Position numbers and translations under genes: made by a program. The notes beneath the pieces are model-generated. The model had not been told where the DNA came from. It was given only the letters and a program-made list of their open reading frames with translations, and did not search any database. A stretch of DNA of 64,000 nucleotides from M0108 sp963841065. Lineage in GTDB: Bacteria; Pseudomonadota; Gammaproteobacteria; Chromatiales; Chromatiaceae. The stretch is taken from contig CAWJBI010000004.1 in assembly GCA_963841065.1 (NCBI GenBank), positions 71,802 to 135,801 of the forward strand, written 5' to 3'. This document shows, one piece after another, positions 17,456-27,937 of this stretch (positions are counted from its first letter, which is position 1; the number at the start of each line of letters is the position of its first letter).

Positions 17456-20445
17456 TCACTGAACTCTGAAGACCTTCATCACCTCATCCCCCAGGTGGTT
17501 GATCACCTTGACGGCGATCCGTCCGGAGGCGGGTTTGGGGAAGGGGCGGGAGGTATCGCTATGCAAGGAGGCCCAGGCTTCCTCGTTGATCTCGGCCTTG
17601 AGGGTGGTCTTCAGCGCCTTGTAGGGGTCGTCGGCGCCGAGGAAGTAGGCGTGGCGGACGAAGAAGCTCTCCTCGTTGTAGTCGGTGTCGATGAACCAGC
17701 AGGCGATGCCCTCGGCGCCGTCGCTGCGCACCTCGCCGGTACTGGGGTGGAAGACGTCCACGCCGTTGATCTTGATCCGCACCTGGCCATCCTCGGCGGG
17801 CAGGATCTCGATGTCCGGCTCGCCGAAGATGACGAACAGGTTGCCCTTGCTGGTGGTTTTCAGGTCCTGGGCCATGTGCAGGTCGGCGTTCATCCGCGCC
17901 TTGAGCACCGGGATGCGGCCAAGCTTGTTGAAGTCGGTGGCATGGGCCTCGTAGTTGAAGGCGCAGGCGATCAGGACATCGAAATCGGCATCACCGGCCT
18001 CGCGGGCGGCGCTGACCAGATCGGGGCGGCGTGACGGTGCCGAACTCGGGGCCGATAAAGATGGCGGCGCGCTTTTCGGTCCCGGTTTCCGGGTGGCCTT
18101 CGCGGTAGCGACCTTCGGCGCAGACCAGATCGCCGGGCCAGGGTAGCAGGGAGGTGAAGCTGATCCGGTCCTCCTTGTGGGCCTGCTGGACCCCGGCGAC
18201 CTTCAGGTTCTCCAGGATCATCTGGGGGAAAGTCTGCTTCTCCCCGTAGCCGGCATCGGGATCGGCAATGCGCTCCGATGGGTCGATCAGTTCATCGTTC
18301 TCGTCGACGCCCAGCACCCGGTGGGGGGACAGGCTCTCCACGGTGAAGGGGCCAGCGACCCGGACCGTCTTCCTGTCGCTATAGGGCTTGTCGTAGAGGT
18401 ACTCGAAATCGGCCTTGGCGGCGATGGAGGCGTCGATCTCCCGCTGGCGAGCGATGCGGGCCTGCCACCAGTCGCTGTGCAGCTTGGCGGCCGATCAGGC
18501 CAGGGATCGACGGGGCGTCCGGCAGGGTCTCCAGGCTGTAGTCCCGCTTGAGGGCCTGGTTGAGCGCGGCAGGCCGTCGTCGATCTTGCTCGGTCTGGCG
18601 TTCGCGCCCTTGGCTTGCTCGGCCCTAATCATCGAAGGCCGCGGGGCTCGTGGCCAGGGTCTTCGGCGCGCGGGGATCTCCCATTCCTGCCACGCCTGCT
18701 TCATCGCGCGTTCAGACGCTCGCGCAAGGGCTCCAGCGTCTCCTGCCACTGGTCCCAGATGACGTCGATCTCGGCGTTGTTGGCGATGGACTTGAGGGTG
18801 ATGTGCGGCACGCGCTCATAGACGAAGCCGTGGCGGATGTTGCCGTGCACGGGCTGCGAACTCGGCGCGGTGCGGGTGACTTCGGCTTCCTTGATCTGGC
18901 CGTCGCGGGAATCGGCCAGCAGGTAAAAGGGATAACGCGCGCCCATGATGCGGGCACGGGCCAGCGCCAGCGCCACGCGCGAGGTGTCGATGGTGATCCA
19001 GCGGCGGCCCCATTGCTCGGCGACGGTAGGCGGTGGTGCCGGAACCGCAGGTCGGATCGAGCACGAGGTCGCCGGGGTCGGTGGCCATGAGGATGCAGCG
19101 CTCGAATAACTTTCGTGCGATGTCTGAACGACATAAGACTTGTCCGTCGGCAAACCCGCCGATCCAGTATCAGTCCAGATGTTGTAATCGGGATGACTGG
19201 GAAATCATCAAGATACCGCACATAACGCAGAGCCTTCTGCCGCTGAACCAAGGCGATCTGCGCTATCGAGCCGTCTCGATCCCGATCTCGCTGGTCTTCC
19301 AACGTACTCGTTTCCGGACGTAAGTCATGCCCTTCGAACACAGGAAATCACGAACAGTCCTTCTCCTGTGCACGTGCCACGCTGTGACTTGTGAGGTTGT
19401 CGATGCGCGAACACTTCGCGACCAGTCGGAAGTCGACTGGTCTCAGCCTGCTCATCATTCGTCATCGCGATCGACAGACACATCAGCGCAGGCAACTCGT
19501 GATTGCTCCTGAACTCCGCTATCACTCTTGTCCTGATAACGGCGGTCGAATTTGAGTGCGCTCTCGATTCTTCGCGAACCAAAGCATGTAGTCGAGTCAC
19601 TGGCACAGCAAGTTCGCTGTGGCGGCTCGTCGTTTTCGAAACGTGATCTGTGCAACAAAGTTGTCATCCCCGAACACCTCATCCATCACCGCCCGGACGC
19701 GATGGACATTTTCATCGCCGATCTGCACGAAGATGGAGCCGGAATCGGTGAGGAGATCGCGCGCGACGGTGAGCCGATCCCGCAGGTAGGTGAGGTAGCT
19801 GTGGATGCCATCGCGCCAGGTATCGCGGAAGGCTTTGACCTGCTCGGGCTCGCGGGTGATGTGGCCGGCGTTGCCGTCCTTCACATCGCGGCTGGTGGTG
19901 GACCACTGGAAGTTGCTGTTGAATTTGATGCCGTAGGGCGGATCGAGGTAGATGCACTGCACCTTGCCGCGCAGCCCCTCGCGCTCGGCCAGGCTGGCCA
20001 TCACCTGGAGCGAGTCGCCGAGGATCATGCGGTTGGACCAGTTCTGGTCGTGCTGGTAGAACTCGGTCCTGTCCGCGTCCTTGGGGATGCCGTTGAAATC
20101 GGCAGAAGAGGTCGAATTGCTGCCCTCGGCCGCCGGCAGCCTGGCTGCCTGGCGATTGGCGCAGCAGGTCGTCGATCAGGACCTTGGGGTGGACCTTCTC
20201 CTGGATGTAGAGGGGCGGGGCATGGACGACGAGATCGCTCCAGTCCTGCTGGTCCTTGCCGCGCCAGACGAGTTGGGGATCGAGATCGCGGTTGCGCGCG
20301 CTCATAGCGCCACGCCGGACCGGGGGTCCTGCTCGCTCCTGTCTGCATCACCGGCTGGTATTCGGCCGTCGGGATGTTCTTGCGGGTGGCATCGTCGTGG
20401 GTGAGGGTCTCGACGGTCATGTCCGTTGGTGTTCTTCTTCGCCAT
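17456..20445 (-). CDS. Type III restriction-modification DNA methyltransferase (Mod), many frameshifts
   Basis: Adenine-specific DNA methyltransferase of a type III system; methylates the recognition site and gives specificity to the Res partner. The start MAKKNTNG at 20445 lies 2 bases after the res stop, with AGGAAGAG as ribosome site. Pieces in different frames give WRGKDQQDWSDLVVHAPPLY, LGDSLQVMASLAEREGL, the catalytic LDPPYGIKFNSNFQ (motif IV), a later VLDPTCGSGTTA (SAM-binding motif I), WGRRWITIDTSRVALALARAR, and an uninterrupted C-terminus from 17908 to 17456 ending VINHLGDEVMKVFRVQ. Order IV before I fits the beta-class Mod. There are at least eight shifts, more than in neighbouring genes, so partial real decay cannot be excluded. 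Confidence 0.82.
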
Positions 20446-20447
20446 GT

Positions 20448-23400
20448 CTAGCTCTTCCTCAGCTGGCGGCTTGACGCGACGGCCTCGATCATCTTGTTGA
20501 ACTCACCTGCGACCTTGGCCTTGAAGTCGGCTTCGATCTGGTAGACATCGCCGAATTCGGCGAAGGCCCAGCGGCCGTGGGTGCCGAGGTTGTTCACGCC
20601 GGGGACCCAGTAGGTGTCCATCGTGGCCTTCTTGTCCTTGGCATCCTCGCCCCGGTAGCCCTTGATCTCGACAATGAGGTGCAGAGGGTCGTCGTCGCCA
20701 TGGCCATCATCCACCAGGACGATGAAGTCGGGCAGGTAGCGGCGCATCTCGGAGCCGTACCGGTAAGGCACCTCGAAGCCCAGGTTGTGGTTTTTCACGT
20801 AGGCGCGCACCTGGGGATGGGCCTCCGCCACGCGGCAGAACTCCGCCTCCCAGTCGCTATCCAGGATGACCCAGTTGAGGTGACAGCGGTCGGCGGCCGT
20901 CTCCCAGCGGTCGGTCTTGGAGGTGTGAAGTTGACATGAAGGGTGGAGCCGACCGGGTTGTAGGGGTCGAGCAGGGCCTTGATCGGGGCGCTGGCCGATA
21001 AAGGCGCGGGTGATGCCGGCGTTGATCCGCTCACAGGCCATATCCGCCAGGGTCTTGTACTTGAGTTGGGCCGGGTAGATACCGCCCTTGCAGACTGGAG
21101 ATAGCCATCGAGCCACTGGCGGGTGATGCGCTTGAGTTGGCCGAAGAGATGGAGCTGGGGCTCACCGTTGGCATCGCGGTAGCGGCTGAGCACGAGGTGG
21201 GAGGTCAGCTCGTAGAGCACCGTGAGCCTGGCGCACTTCCCCCGTATGGACAAGGTTGAGATCCACGGTTGCACCGATGATGCCGGCATTGAGGGTTTCG
21301 CGCGGCACCGACCAGGTCCGGCGTCAGTTCCAGTACCGAGTCCGCGTCGAATTCGGACGCCAGCCGATCCTCGGGCAGTTCGGTGCGATAGCCCGCCACG
21401 CGGGGAAAGCGGATCTCCAGGGCATCGCGCTCGGGGCGGACCGCCTTGACCTGGATGGTCTGTCGCGGCGGCTGCGGCGGTGCCACCGTGGGGGTGGCAT
21501 TGAAGTCGAAGGGATACCGAGGACATCGGCGTATTCGACGTTAAAGAGCCCCTCTTCGTTGAGGTCATAGGACTGGCGGCGCAGCGCCCGGCCGATAACC
21601 TGCTCGCACAGGAGTTGGGTGCCGAAGGCGCGGACACCCAGGACGTGGGTGACGGTGTTGGCATCCCAGCCCTCGGTGAGCATGGAGACCGAGACCACGC
21701 AGCGAATGTCGGCCCCGAGCCGGCCAGGCTTGCCGACCGTGTTCATGACTTCGCGCAGGAGGTCTTGATCGGTGAGGTTTTCGGCCTGGCGCGGGTCGCC
21801 GGTACGCTCGATGATCTCGCGCCGGAAGCGTTCGATCTCATCGGCGGCCATGGCGCGGAAGTTCTCGTCCAGGGCCTCGCCGGATTCCAGTTGTTCGCTG
21901 TCGATCAGGAGGGTCCGGGGACGTGGCAGGGGATCGCCATGCCTCGTTGTGGTTGCGGAACAGGGGCAGGCGGCCGGCCTCCAGTTTGCGGGTGCCGTCG
22001 TCCTGGTGGCGCTGGAAGCCGGAGATGTAGTCGTAAACCAGCTTGGAGGTGGCGGTGTTGTTGCAGACGACGATGAAACAGGGCGGGACCGGTACTCCCG
22101 CCTGACTCCACAGAAGGTAGGTCTTCTCGTAGTGGCCGTACAGGGCCTCCAGAGCCGTTTGAAGCGGGGGCGGCAGGTCGAGCGGATTCAGTGACGCCGC
22201 CTTGCCCCGGCCCTTTTTGGGCATTTTCTTGCCGATGTGCTCCCAGAGGTTGCGGAACATGGGCATCTCGCCGCCAGGGATGTTGTCGGCGATGGGCACC
22301 CGCGGCAGCTTGACGATGCCGCTCTCGATGGCATCCATCAGCGAGAAGTCGCTCAGGGTCCAGGGGAAGAGGGTGCCCTCGGCATAACCGGAACCGCGCA
22401 GGAAGAAGGGGGTGGCGGAAAGATCGAAGACGCGCGCCAGGCCCTGGTGGCGATTGACCGCCTCCAGACCGGAGATCCAGAGTCGGGCGGCGGCGTTATT
22501 TTTCTCGGCCTCCTTCTTGTCGTCCCCCGTCAGATTGACCTCCTGATCCTGATTCGGCTTCTCGCGGTAGCAGTGGTGGGCCTCGTCGTTGATGGCCAGG
22601 ATGTTCTTCAGGCCCATCAGGTCGGGCATGACACGCTGGAGCATTTGGCCCTCGGTCTCCTGGGTGTCCAGGGCCTCGCCGCCTCGGCCTTGCAGCAAGA
22701 GGCGACCGCCCTTGGAGACTTCCAGGCGCTCGCGCCGCCGGAAGGCGTGGTAGTTGGTGATGACGATCTTGGCGCGCTTGACCTCATCGAGCAGGTCGCT
22801 GGGGACCAGCTCGCGGCTGGCGTAATAGCTGTCGGGGTCGCTGGGTTGGAGGACCCGCAGGCGGTCCCGGATGGTGATCCCGGGGGTGACGACGAGAAAG
22901 CCGCGCGTAAACTTCTTGGAGCCCGGTCGGCGCACGGCGTTGACGGTCTGCCAGGCGATCAGCATGGCCATGACGGTGGTCTTGCCAGCCCCGGTGGCGA
23001 GCTTGAGGGCCAGGCGCAGCAACTCCGGGTTGGCGTCGCGGTTGGCATCCGCCAGGTGCTTGAGGAAGCGTTCGCCGGCCTTGCCGATCTGGGGCGCGAC
23101 CTCGGTCAGCCAGATGGCGGTCTCGACGGCCTCGACCTGGCAAAAGAAGGGGCGGATGCCGCTGAAGGGGTGATGGCGCCAATGCTGGAGGAGACGGGCC
23201 GTCTCGGGGGTGACCCGCCAATGATTCGGGTCAGGGTCCTGGCGCCAGCGATCCACCTCCTGGCGAAGGGCGTTGATGATGGCGGTGTGGTCGTAGCGCT
23301 GATCCTCGGTACTCAGCCCCATGCCTTCATCGAACGGCTATCTCGCTCTGCTTGCCAGGGCCGCTTTGTTTCTTGGGTTTGGGGATCGGGGTGATGAACT

Positions 23401-23524
23401 CCGCGCGACGCCGGGTTTCAAGAATCCTTTGAGTCGGTTGACCGGTGGCGTCCAGTTCCCAATGGCGCCGGGGGCAGGCATAGGGGGAATTGAGAATCGG
23501 CCGGTCAAAGAAGGGGTTGCCCAC
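20448..23524 (-). CDS. Type III restriction endonuclease subunit (Res), several frameshifts
   Basis: SF2 helicase-nuclease subunit of a type III restriction system. Start is GTG 23524 with AGGAG seven bases upstream; the N-terminus NPFFDRPILNSPYACPRRHW is typical. A shift near 23325 leads to the helicase core: Walker A KLATGAGKTTVMA, ILAINDEAHHCY (motif II), VFDLSATPFF (motif III) and, after a shift near 21930, EGWDANTVTHVLGVRAFGTQLLCEQVIGRALRR (motifs V and VI, read in two parts). Further shifts near 21490, 21290 and 21090 precede the C-terminal nuclease part, where RYLPDFIVLVDD followed by LHLIVEIKGYRGEDA is a PD-(D/E)xK site. The stop is 2 bases from mod. About 1020 residues when corrected. 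Confidence 0.87.
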
Positions 23525-23745
23525 GGATGTCTCCTGACAATCGGATCTGGGACAAGGCAGCGATTGGCGGTACCGCGAGCCAATCGCCGCCTTGATCCCG
23601 CACCCTAGTATTCCCGCCAATGCGCTTCCTGGATGGCTCAGGAGGCTATAAGGCTAGAGCATCCGGGCAAGCATGACAAACCAATGAGTTCGACACCAGT
23701 CCATTCGACGCTGGCGCTCTCCGTCAACCTGGTCTGCATACCCTC

Positions 23746-24171
23746 CTAAAGGGCGGGCCGCTGATCGATCCAGGCGATGACCTCGTCGATCTTGGGGCCT
23801 TTGGCGGGGGCGATGCGCTTGGCCTCTACCAGGGCGGAGCGGGCCTGGCCATAACGACCCCCATGGATATAGGCCATGGCCATGCCGACGAAGGCGTCGG
23901 CATTGTTGGCGTCCAGGCTGATGGCGCGCTGAAAGCTCTGGATGCTGCCGGCATAGTCCTGACTCATGAGCTGGGCGCCGCCCAGGCGCTGGAAGGCCCG
24001 GGAGGAGTTCGGCTCGGCGGCCACCGCCTGTTGCAGGGCGGCGAGGGCCTCCGGGAGCTTGCCCTCGTTGAGCAGGGTCTCGCCCTGCTGAAGCAGGCTG
24101 GGCTCCTCGGCGGCGGCCAGGGGCAGGGCCAGGCACAGGAGCGTGGCGGCGAGTAATAAACGGATTTTCAT
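23746..24171 (-). CDS. Periplasmic TPR-repeat protein
   Basis: A 141-residue exported protein. The start ATG 24171 has GGAGGAG upstream; a signal peptide (MKIRLLLAATLLCLALPLAAA) ends near residue 21. About three tetratricopeptide repeats follow: EPSLLQQGETLLNEGKL, SRAFQRLGGAQLMSQDYAG and ADAFVGMAMAYIHGGRY. It is the gene after the octaheme cytochrome on the same strand, but a strong terminator lies between them. A role in assembling or docking the periplasmic cytochrome is a guess from position only. Confidence 0.75.
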   Translation of the reverse strand: MKIRLLLAATLLCLALPLAAAEEPSLLQQGETLLNEGKLPEALAALQQAVAAEPNSSRAFQRLGGAQLMSQDYAGSIQSFQRAISLDANNADAFVGMAMAYIHGGRYGQARSALVEAKRIAPAKGPKIDEVIAWIDQRPAL

Positions 24172-24193
24172 GACAATGTCTCCTCCAGAAATG

Positions 24194-24230
24194 AAAAATC
24201 CCGCGGGGGGCACCAGGCCCCGCGCGGGAT
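24194..24230 (-). terminator. Rho-independent terminator after the octaheme cytochrome gene
   Basis: Read on the minus strand, a GC-rich hairpin with arms ATCCCGCG and CGCGGGAT, extended by G/C runs around the loop, is followed by five Ts. It lies 28 bases past the cytochrome stop and just before the ribosome site of the TPR gene, so it should reduce read-through into that gene. Confidence 0.8.
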
Positions 24231-24257
24231 CTCGCTCGATCGCGATCTAGGACCGGC

Positions 24258-25763
24258 CTATTTCAGGGACCCCTTGCCGTAACGGGCCTCGAAACCGGCA
24301 CGCACCTTTTCCAGCGACTCCTTGCTCATGCCGTTGAAGTACCAGTCATGGCCCTCGATGGGCTTGAAGTGCTTCTCCAGCAGAGCCACGGCCGCCTTGT
24401 CGTTCTTATCCTTGTGTTGGACCACTTCCTTGAGTTGCGGAATCCACTCGAAATAGGTGTGCTTGGCCACCTCGTAGATGCCGTGCCACCAGGTGTAGTC
24501 CGGGCCCATCATGGCGGCGCCATGGCGGGCGCGACGGCCCTCGTGGTGCCAGATCTCCCACCAGGTCCATTCGATCGGCTCGTCAAAGGGCGCGGGGGTG
24601 ATGTAGCCCTTCTCCTTGAGGGCGGCCATGACGGCGGCGATAGGCTTGGCGAACTTTTCGTTATAGAGATCGACCACGTCGTCGAACTGCTTGTAGTGGC
24701 CCTCGACCACGCTGGTGGAGTGACAACCAAAGCAGACGCTCTCCATCTTGGCGCGGCGATCCTTCCAGGTGATGACCTCGACCACCTTGGAGTCCTTGGC
24801 CGCGTCGCCGACCTTGGGCAGCTCCTTACCCTCGGGGATATCGAACTCATTGCCATCCTCCAGCTTCACCAGATTCATCTTGGTGGAGATGGGTGGCCTC
24901 AGGGTCCAGGAGATACGCTCGCCGACGTTGTGAGTCTTGGGCTGATTGAGGCCGGCGCTCATGTGGCAGGTGGCACAGGTGGGGGCGGCGGAGTAGTCCA
25001 CCCCGGCGATCCACTTGTCGGACTTGAGATTCATCTCCTCGATCTGGGCCCGGTAGATGATGCCGTGCTTGGACTCGTTATAGACCTCGATCTGGGGATG
25101 ATCGGGTCCCACATGGCATTTGCCGCAGGTGTCCGGGGTACGGGCCTGTTCGCGGGAGAAGCGATGGCGACCATGGCAGGCGGTGCAGGAGCCCTTGGAG
25201 CCGTCCGGGTTCAGGCGGCCGATGCCGGTGTTGGGCCAGCTACCCGGGAGGGGACGGCCCTTGTTCTTGCCCTCGGTTTCGAACTCGAGGAGACCGCCAT
25301 GACACTGGCGGCAGCCGGCGTTGACCGCCGCGGGTCCGCCCACTACCTCGCCCATCAGGTTGTCCAGGGAGGCGAGGATGTCGCCGGCCTTGGAGTGATG
25401 GGAGCCGGCCATCTGCTCATACTCATCGGTATGGCATTTGGAGCAGTCCTTGGGCGTCACCACGATGGAGATGAGGGCACCCTCGTGGTCGAAGGCATCC
25501 TTGTCCCCCTCCTTGGCCTCATGACAATCCAGGCAATTGACGCCATTCTGGCCATGCTGGCTTTTGTTCCATTCCCAGTAAAGGCCGGGGTTCTCGGTCA
25601 TGTGGCAGTCGACGCACTCCTGGCCCGCGGGTGTGCCCCAATCGACCCCGACCTTGCCGGTCGGGCGTTCCGCTTGGGCAGGCCCATAGGCCAGCAACAG
25701 GGCCATGCCGGCCAGGGTACTGGAAAGCCAAGCGACCTTGCGGCCTTGGCGGCTGATTTTCAT
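24258..25763 (-). CDS. Octaheme c-type cytochrome of the hydroxylamine oxidoreductase (HAO) family
   Basis: A 501-residue periplasmic multiheme cytochrome. Start ATG 25763 with AAGGAGA; signal peptide ends AQA-E near residue 32. Eight CxxCH haem sites are present in order: CVDCH, CLDCH, CSKCH, CRQCH, CTACH, CGKCH, CATCH and CFGCH. The spacing and the C-terminal WWEIWHHEGRRARHGAAM and YTWWHGIYEV blocks match the HAO family, which includes both hydroxylamine oxidases and reductive (epsilon-Hao-like) enzymes. Whether the P460 crosslinking tyrosine is present cannot be settled without alignment. No cycA/haoB genes of ammonia oxidisers are adjacent, and the context (an FNR-type box upstream) favours a role in nitrogen oxide reduction or detoxification. 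Confidence 0.88.
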   Translation of the reverse strand: MKISRQGRKVAWLSSTLAGMALLLAYGPAQAERPTGKVGVDWGTPAGQECVDCHMTENPGLYWEWNKSQHGQNGVNCLDCHEAKEGDKDAFDHEGALISIVVTPKDCSKCHTDEYEQMAGSHHSKAGDILASLDNLMGEVVGGPAAVNAGCRQCHGGLLEFETEGKNKGRPLPGSWPNTGIGRLNPDGSKGSCTACHGRHRFSREQARTPDTCGKCHVGPDHPQIEVYNESKHGIIYRAQIEEMNLKSDKWIAGVDYSAAPTCATCHMSAGLNQPKTHNVGERISWTLRPPISTKMNLVKLEDGNEFDIPEGKELPKVGDAAKDSKVVEVITWKDRRAKMESVCFGCHSTSVVEGHYKQFDDVVDLYNEKFAKPIAAVMAALKEKGYITPAPFDEPIEWTWWEIWHHEGRRARHGAAMMGPDYTWWHGIYEVAKHTYFEWIPQLKEVVQHKDKNDKAAVALLEKHFKPIEGHDWYFNGMSKESLEKVRAGFEARYGKGSLK

Positions 25764-25939
25764 TAACGCTCTCCTTTGAGGTGGAACAGGCTCTCCCGGC
25801 TGCTTGGAACCGGTTAGAGGCGATACTCGGACCCTGGGCAGGCACGGCGGCACCCTTGTTCGCGTCCTTGATTTACCGCTCCCGGTCCCCCGCGCCCCGT
25901 TGCTTTGTGCTTCTTCTGGCGCGCGTCGCACTCACCCAC

Positions 25940-25985
25940 GGGCGAATTTAAACAGGGCTGGGGAATTCGCCTTGATCTAGGTCAA
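25940..25985 (-). promoter_or_regulatory. FNR/Dnr-type box with class II promoter spacing, upstream of the octaheme cytochrome
   Basis: The sequence TTGATCTAGGTCAA at 25972-25985 is a near-perfect FNR/CRP-family palindrome (TTGAT-N4-ATCAA with one mismatch). On the minus strand a TTTAAAT-like -10 element lies at about 25946-25952, so the box centre would be near -40 relative to the inferred start, the usual class II position. The cytochrome ATG is about 180 bases further. The 310-base gap between the cytochrome gene and lipA holds no gene; nothing else stands out in it. Confidence 0.55.
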
Positions 25986-26073
25986 GGAGCGCGAGGGGGA
26001 ATCTGATTGTTGCGAGGAGCCGCGGCTGTCAGGCTTCCCGTACATGGGGCGCCAAGCGCCGACTAGCCCAGGA

Positions 26074-27072
26074 TCAGGCCGCGGACTCGGGGCTGAACCC
26101 CGCCAGGGCCTCGGTGGCCTGGCGATCGGCATGGTAGGAAGAGCGCACCATGGCGCCACTGGCGACATTGACAAAACCCATGGCCTCGCCAGCACGGCGC
26201 AGGCTCGCGAACTCATCCGGGGTCCAGTAGCGGGATACCGGCAGATGGGAGCGGCTGGGGGCCAGGTACTGGCCCAGGGTGAGCATATCGCAGCCCTGGG
26301 CGCGCAGGTCGGCCATGACGGCCAGCACCTCGTCCTCCTCCTCGCCGAGGCCGAGCATGAGGCCGGACTTGGTGGGAATCGCGGGGTGGCGCGCCTTGAA
26401 GGCGCCGAGCAAGGCCAGGGAGCCGGCATAGTCGGCGCCGGGGCGGGCCCGGGGGTAGAGGCGAGGCACCGTCTCCAGGTTGTGATTGAAGAGGTCCGGC
26501 AGGCCGTCGCCCATGAATTGGTCGAGGGCCAGGGACTCCCGGCCGCGGAAGTCCGGTACCAGGATCTCCAGGCGCGTCCTCGGGGCGCGGCGGCGGATGG
26601 CGCGCAGACAGGCGGCGAAGTGGCCGGCGCCACCATCCCGCAGGTCGTCGCGATCGACGGAGGTGATGACCACGTAGCCCAGGCCCAGGACGGCGATGGA
26701 CTGGGCCAGGTGCTCGGGCTCATCCGGATCGGGGGCCGCTGGGCGACCATGGGCCACGTCGCAGAAGGGGCACCGGCGGGTGCAGACATCCCCCAGGATC
26801 ATGAAGGTCGCGGTGCCGTGATTGAAGCACTCGCCCAGGTTGGGGCACTGGGCCTCCTCGCAGACGGTCGTCAGCTTGGCCTCGCGCAGCAGCCGCTTGA
26901 TGCGGGTCACCCCCGGCCCGACGGGGGCGCGGGCGCGAATCCAGGAGGGCTTGCGCAGGGGCTCGCCGACCAGTTCCACCTTGACCGGGATACGGGCCAC
27001 CTTGTCCAGGCCCCGTTGGTGGGTCTCCGGGGTGGCGCGGGAAGGGGCCGCGAGGGACGGGGTTTCGGTCAT
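26074..27072 (-). CDS. lipA: Lipoyl synthase
   Basis: A 332-residue radical SAM enzyme that inserts two sulfur atoms into octanoyl-protein to give the lipoyl cofactor. Both clusters are visible: the auxiliary cluster cysteines C71, C76 and C82 in CEEAQCPNLGEC, and the SAM cluster C97, C101 and C104 in CTRRCPFC. The C-terminal RSSYHAD motif carries the conserved serine ligand. The N-terminal 20 residues are variable, as usual. No lipB is adjacent; the gene upstream is lutC, 64 bases away on the same strand. Confidence 0.96.
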   Translation of the reverse strand: MTETPSLAAPSRATPETHQRGLDKVARIPVKVELVGEPLRKPSWIRARAPVGPGVTRIKRLLREAKLTTVCEEAQCPNLGECFNHGTATFMILGDVCTRRCPFCDVAHGRPAAPDPDEPEHLAQSIAVLGLGYVVITSVDRDDLRDGGAGHFAACLRAIRRRAPRTRLEILVPDFRGRESLALDQFMGDGLPDLFNHNLETVPRLYPRARPGADYAGSLALLGAFKARHPAIPTKSGLMLGLGEEEDEVLAVMADLRAQGCDMLTLGQYLAPSRSHLPVSRYWTPDEFASLRRAGEAMGFVNVASGAMVRSSYHADRQATEALAGFSPESAA

Positions 27073-27136
27073 GGGGTAGTTCCGGGGGGTTAGGAGGCCT
27101 TAGGCGCGTCAGGGGGTCCGCGATCCGGCGCCAGGA

Positions 27137-27811
27137 TCAGGCCGCGACCGCCAGGCCAGGGTCCTGTCGCACCAGGACCAGCAGTTCCTTGGGGCCATGC
27201 ACGCCATAGGCCAGGGTCTGTTCGATATCCGCCGACTTGGAGGGGCCGGTAATCAGCAGGGCATTGGTGGGCAGGCCCTGCCCCACCCAGTCCTCCACCA
27301 CCAGGAATTCGTGGAAGGTCGAGCGGATGCGGCGGGCGTCCAGCACCACGGCATGGATGGGTGGCACCAGCGACAGCAGGCGGGGCTCCTGGACGCTGGG
27401 CCAGAGGACCAGAGAGCCGGTCTCGGCGATGGCGCCGAGGCAGCCGGTCAGACCCGCATCGGTGTTGGCAAAGAGTTCCTGACGGCAGGTCTCCACCGGT
27501 TCGCGATGAGGAATCAGGCGAATGGCCTCGCCGTCGGGCCAACCCTGCTCCAGTTCCTGGCCCAGCTCGGTCGCGGGGGCATAGCGCAGATTGCCGGCGT
27601 CCCTGGCGCGCAGCCAGGCGAAGAGGCGGAGCGGCCAGTCCTCGTCCACCAGAACCACCTCGCCGCGCACCGCCTCCAGGGCCTCCCGGAAGCGACTCAG
27701 CCGCTCCTGGGGGGACCAATCGAAGCGACGCACCGGATTTTCGGGCAGGGGGCGCGCGACCGGGTGCCGGGCGCGCAAACGAGACAGGATGGCGGCGCGG
27801 GGGTCACTCAT
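27137..27811 (-). CDS. lutC: Lactate utilisation protein C (LUD domain)
   Basis: A 224-residue LUD-domain protein, the third subunit of the LutABC iron-sulfur L-lactate oxidase complex. The domain features TGCLGAIAETGSLVLWPS (residues about 131-148) and LITGPSKSADIEQTLAYGVHGPKELLVLV near the C-terminus are diagnostic. It is 126 bases downstream of lutB on the same strand, the standard order A-B-C. A purple or chemolithotrophic sulfur bacterium would use this to oxidise lactate to pyruvate. Confidence 0.92.
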   Translation of the reverse strand: MSDPRAAILSRLRARHPVARPLPENPVRRFDWSPQERLSRFREALEAVRGEVVLVDEDWPLRLFAWLRARDAGNLRYAPATELGQELEQGWPDGEAIRLIPHREPVETCRQELFANTDAGLTGCLGAIAETGSLVLWPSVQEPRLLSLVPPIHAVVLDARRIRSTFHEFLVVEDWVGQGLPTNALLITGPSKSADIEQTLAYGVHGPKELLVLVRQDPGLAVAA

Positions 27812-27937
27812 GGCGAGAATCAGCAGCCAGCAATAAAGGTATCGGAGCCCGATGGCTTAGGTAGGGTGCCAGCGGATGGCAAGGGCCAGGAGGGGAAAAG
27901 GGTGCCGAGCCCGTGATCATTAGCAGCCATTTCGCAC

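Noticed and set aside
15866..17460. Insertion sequence as the cause of the broken genes
   Set aside because: No transposase motif, terminal inverted repeats or target duplication could be seen.
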